A DNA stretch of 39,588 bases from positions 1-39,588 of the forward strand of contig VGPD01000017.1 of assembly GCA_016875635.1 (NCBI GenBank), in the 5' to 3' direction. This document shows, in pieces, positions 38,517 through 39,588 of the stretch. This DNA comes from Chloroflexota bacterium (GTDB lineage: Bacteria > Chloroflexota > Dehalococcoidia > UBA2979). Below the pieces are notes generated by a model. The model was not told the DNA's origin, made no database searches, and saw only the letters and a list, made by a program, of their open reading frames with translations. The position numbers were made by a program, and so were the translations under genes. Numbering within the stretch: position 1 is the first letter of the stretch; each line of letters starts with the position of its first letter.

Positions 38517-39564
38517 ACAGCAGCCGGTCAGCGGCCTCAATCCGCTCCACCCGACCCTCGTCTTCAAGCAGCCGGAGGTGCGCCAGCGTCTCGCCCAGCG
38601 CAGACCGCTTCATGAAGATATTGAAGTCGTCGAATGGGCCCGTGTTCCAGTGGACCTTCTGGCTGATGACCGCGCCGGAAGCCTCCCCCGGCCCAATCGC
38701 CTTACGCACTTCGGTCAGCCGCTCGTCGTGATGATGGAGCACGATGCTGCAGCGCGACTTCAGGTCGGCGATCGTGAACTCGTGCGCAGGCAGCGCACAG
38801 CGCGTGTCAAAGGAAGCGACCTTCTTCAGCGACTCGCGGAAGTCGGAGAGCGGGCTGCTCCCCTCCTGGTCCGCATGCAGCGAGACGTTCGGGCTGATGT
38901 GGGGCAATACGTGGTCGCCGGTGAACATCAGCCGGTGGTTCGGTTCGTACATGCACATGTGCCCCGGGGTATGGCCGGGCGTCCAGACGGCACGCAACTT
39001 CCAGCCGTCGAACTCCACGACCTCACCGTCCTGCAGCTTCACGTCCGGCTCCACCCAGCGCATGCCGCCTCCCGGCCCACCGCCGCGAGGCCCGCCCGCC
39101 GGCTTCTCGGGCGCGGGTTGGCCTGGCTTCACCGCCGGCGAGGTCGGCGCGAGCGCGCCCGCCTCATGCGCCGCGTCGATGTCCTCCTGCGGGATGCCGT
39201 GCCGCACGAGCCACGCGTCCGAGAGGCGCGTCCATGACTCATTGTCAAGCCAGCGCGCCTGGATCCACTGCCATTCGCGCTCCAGCATGATCACCTGGCA
39301 GTCCGGCGCCTGGTCTTTGATCCACGCTGCCATGCCGATGTGGTCCGGGTGCGCGTGCGAGATGAACAGCCGCCGGATGTCCTTCGGCGCGTAGCCGAGG
39401 ATCGCCAGCTCCTTCGTCATCGCCTCGATCGCCTGCGGCGTACCGAACCCCGCGTCGAAGAGCGTGACGCCGTCCCCGCCGGTGAAGGCGTACGGCATCA
39501 TGTAGGGCAACGCAGGCCCAGCCATGGGCGTCTTCAACTGGTGCAGGCCAGGCACGATCTCCAT
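38503..39564 (-). CDS. MBL-fold metallo-hydrolase
   Basis: The 353-residue protein has the metallo-beta-lactamase fold with the full dinuclear site: His70-x-His72-x-Asp74-His75 in FISHAHPDHIGMAA, then WTPGHTPGHMCMYEP, FTGDHVLPHISPN and a later His (CALPAHEFTIADL). The opening resembles hydrolases of thioesters and RNase-unrelated MBL enzymes. A Pro/Gly-rich insertion (KPGQPAPEKPAGGPRGGGPG, about 140-170) interrupts the fold. The C-terminal winged-helix-like part (LGETLAHLRLLEDEGRVERI) is seen in LACTB2-type and related enzymes. Substrate unknown. ATG 39564 with AGAGGAT upstream. Confidence 0.92.
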   Translation of the reverse strand: MEIVPGLHQLKTPMAGPALPYMMPYAFTGGDGVTLFDAGFGTPQAIEAMTKELAILGYAPKDIRRLFISHAHPDHIGMAAWIKDQAPDCQVIMLEREWQWIQARWLDNESWTRLSDAWLVRHGIPQEDIDAAHEAGALAPTSPAVKPGQPAPEKPAGGPRGGGPGGGMRWVEPDVKLQDGEVVEFDGWKLRAVWTPGHTPGHMCMYEPNHRLMFTGDHVLPHISPNVSLHADQEGSSPLSDFRESLKKVASFDTRCALPAHEFTIADLKSRCSIVLHHHDERLTEVRKAIGPGEASGAVISQKVHWNTGPFDDFNIFMKRSALGETLAHLRLLEDEGRVERIEAADRLLWRQK

Positions 39565-39588
39565 CGGGGCGATCCTCTCGCTCCGGGT
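39565..39588. other. Right edge of the window
   Basis: The last 24 bases hold the ribosome binding site of the MBL-fold gene and nothing else that can be identified. Confidence 0.5.

Noticed and set aside
1-39588. tRNA, rRNA, CRISPR arrays, insertion sequences, phage genes
   Set aside because: No cloverleaf with a GGTTCRA-type arm, no regular direct repeats with spacers, no transposase or integrase and no terminal inverted repeats were found by reading.

Overview
The window is a high-GC stretch of chromosome. All recognisable genes lie on the minus strand except one two-gene island (trm112 plus a small membrane protein, 21071-21552). Gene content and style suggest a monoderm Chloroflexota bacterium, possibly Dehalococcoidia-like. 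The pointers are a DnaD-like replication protein beside dnaB-rplI, MurT/GatD peptidoglycan amidation, a split b6/subunit-IV cytochrome bc complex, an Fe-S type PurF and CysO/CysM-style sulfur transfer. This taxonomic call is inference; no rRNA or tRNA gene is visible.

Layout, left to right. (1) 1-2900: a partial DnaD-like protein, dnaB and rplI, read from one strong promoter at about 2834-2861 with a roughly 250-nt leader. (2) 2990-7545: a SnoaL-like protein, a broken VOC/glyoxalase gene, purL, a DUF4389 membrane protein and purQ. (3) 7606-10720: a 7TM-HD (PgpH-type) phosphodiesterase, a YqeY-like protein and rpsU with its own promoter. (4) 10763-14758: a complete respiratory operon bounded by a promoter and a clear intrinsic terminator. 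It encodes a 33-aa membrane peptide, cytochrome b6, subunit IV, a Rieske protein, a dihaem cytochrome c and two desulforedoxin-like peptides. (5) 14847-20990: purF, purM, purH, a family 2 glycosyltransferase, a CoA-binding protein and a membrane protein. (6) 21549-28705: a long run of minus-strand genes headed by an Rrf2 regulator. It contains cysK, a ubiquitin-like sulfur carrier, a ThiF/MoeB E1-like enzyme, a CysO-like carrier, cysM, a rhodanese, an unknown 129-aa protein, a JAMM protease, folP and folK. (7) 28728-33662: a GT4 glycosyltransferase, then a third sulfur carrier, a NIL-domain protein and a threonine-synthase-like enzyme behind a SAM-I riboswitch, then aroA. (8) 33746-39564: a PPOX-fold protein, a glutaredoxin-like protein, lgt, a Tat/lipobox M23 protein, gatD, murT and an MBL-fold hydrolase.

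The most interesting theme is protein-thiocarboxylate sulfur transfer. Three ubiquitin-like carriers end in Gly-Gly-Ala or a longer tail, so each needs trimming. They sit with an E1-like activator, a rhodanese, a JAMM protease and CysM/CysK. The third carrier is co-transcribed with a NIL protein and a threonine-synthase-like PLP enzyme under SAM control. That arrangement would make sense if this set makes homocysteine or methionine rather than, or in addition to, threonine. The sulfur operon also carries a palindrome lying across its promoter, likely the Rrf2 operator.
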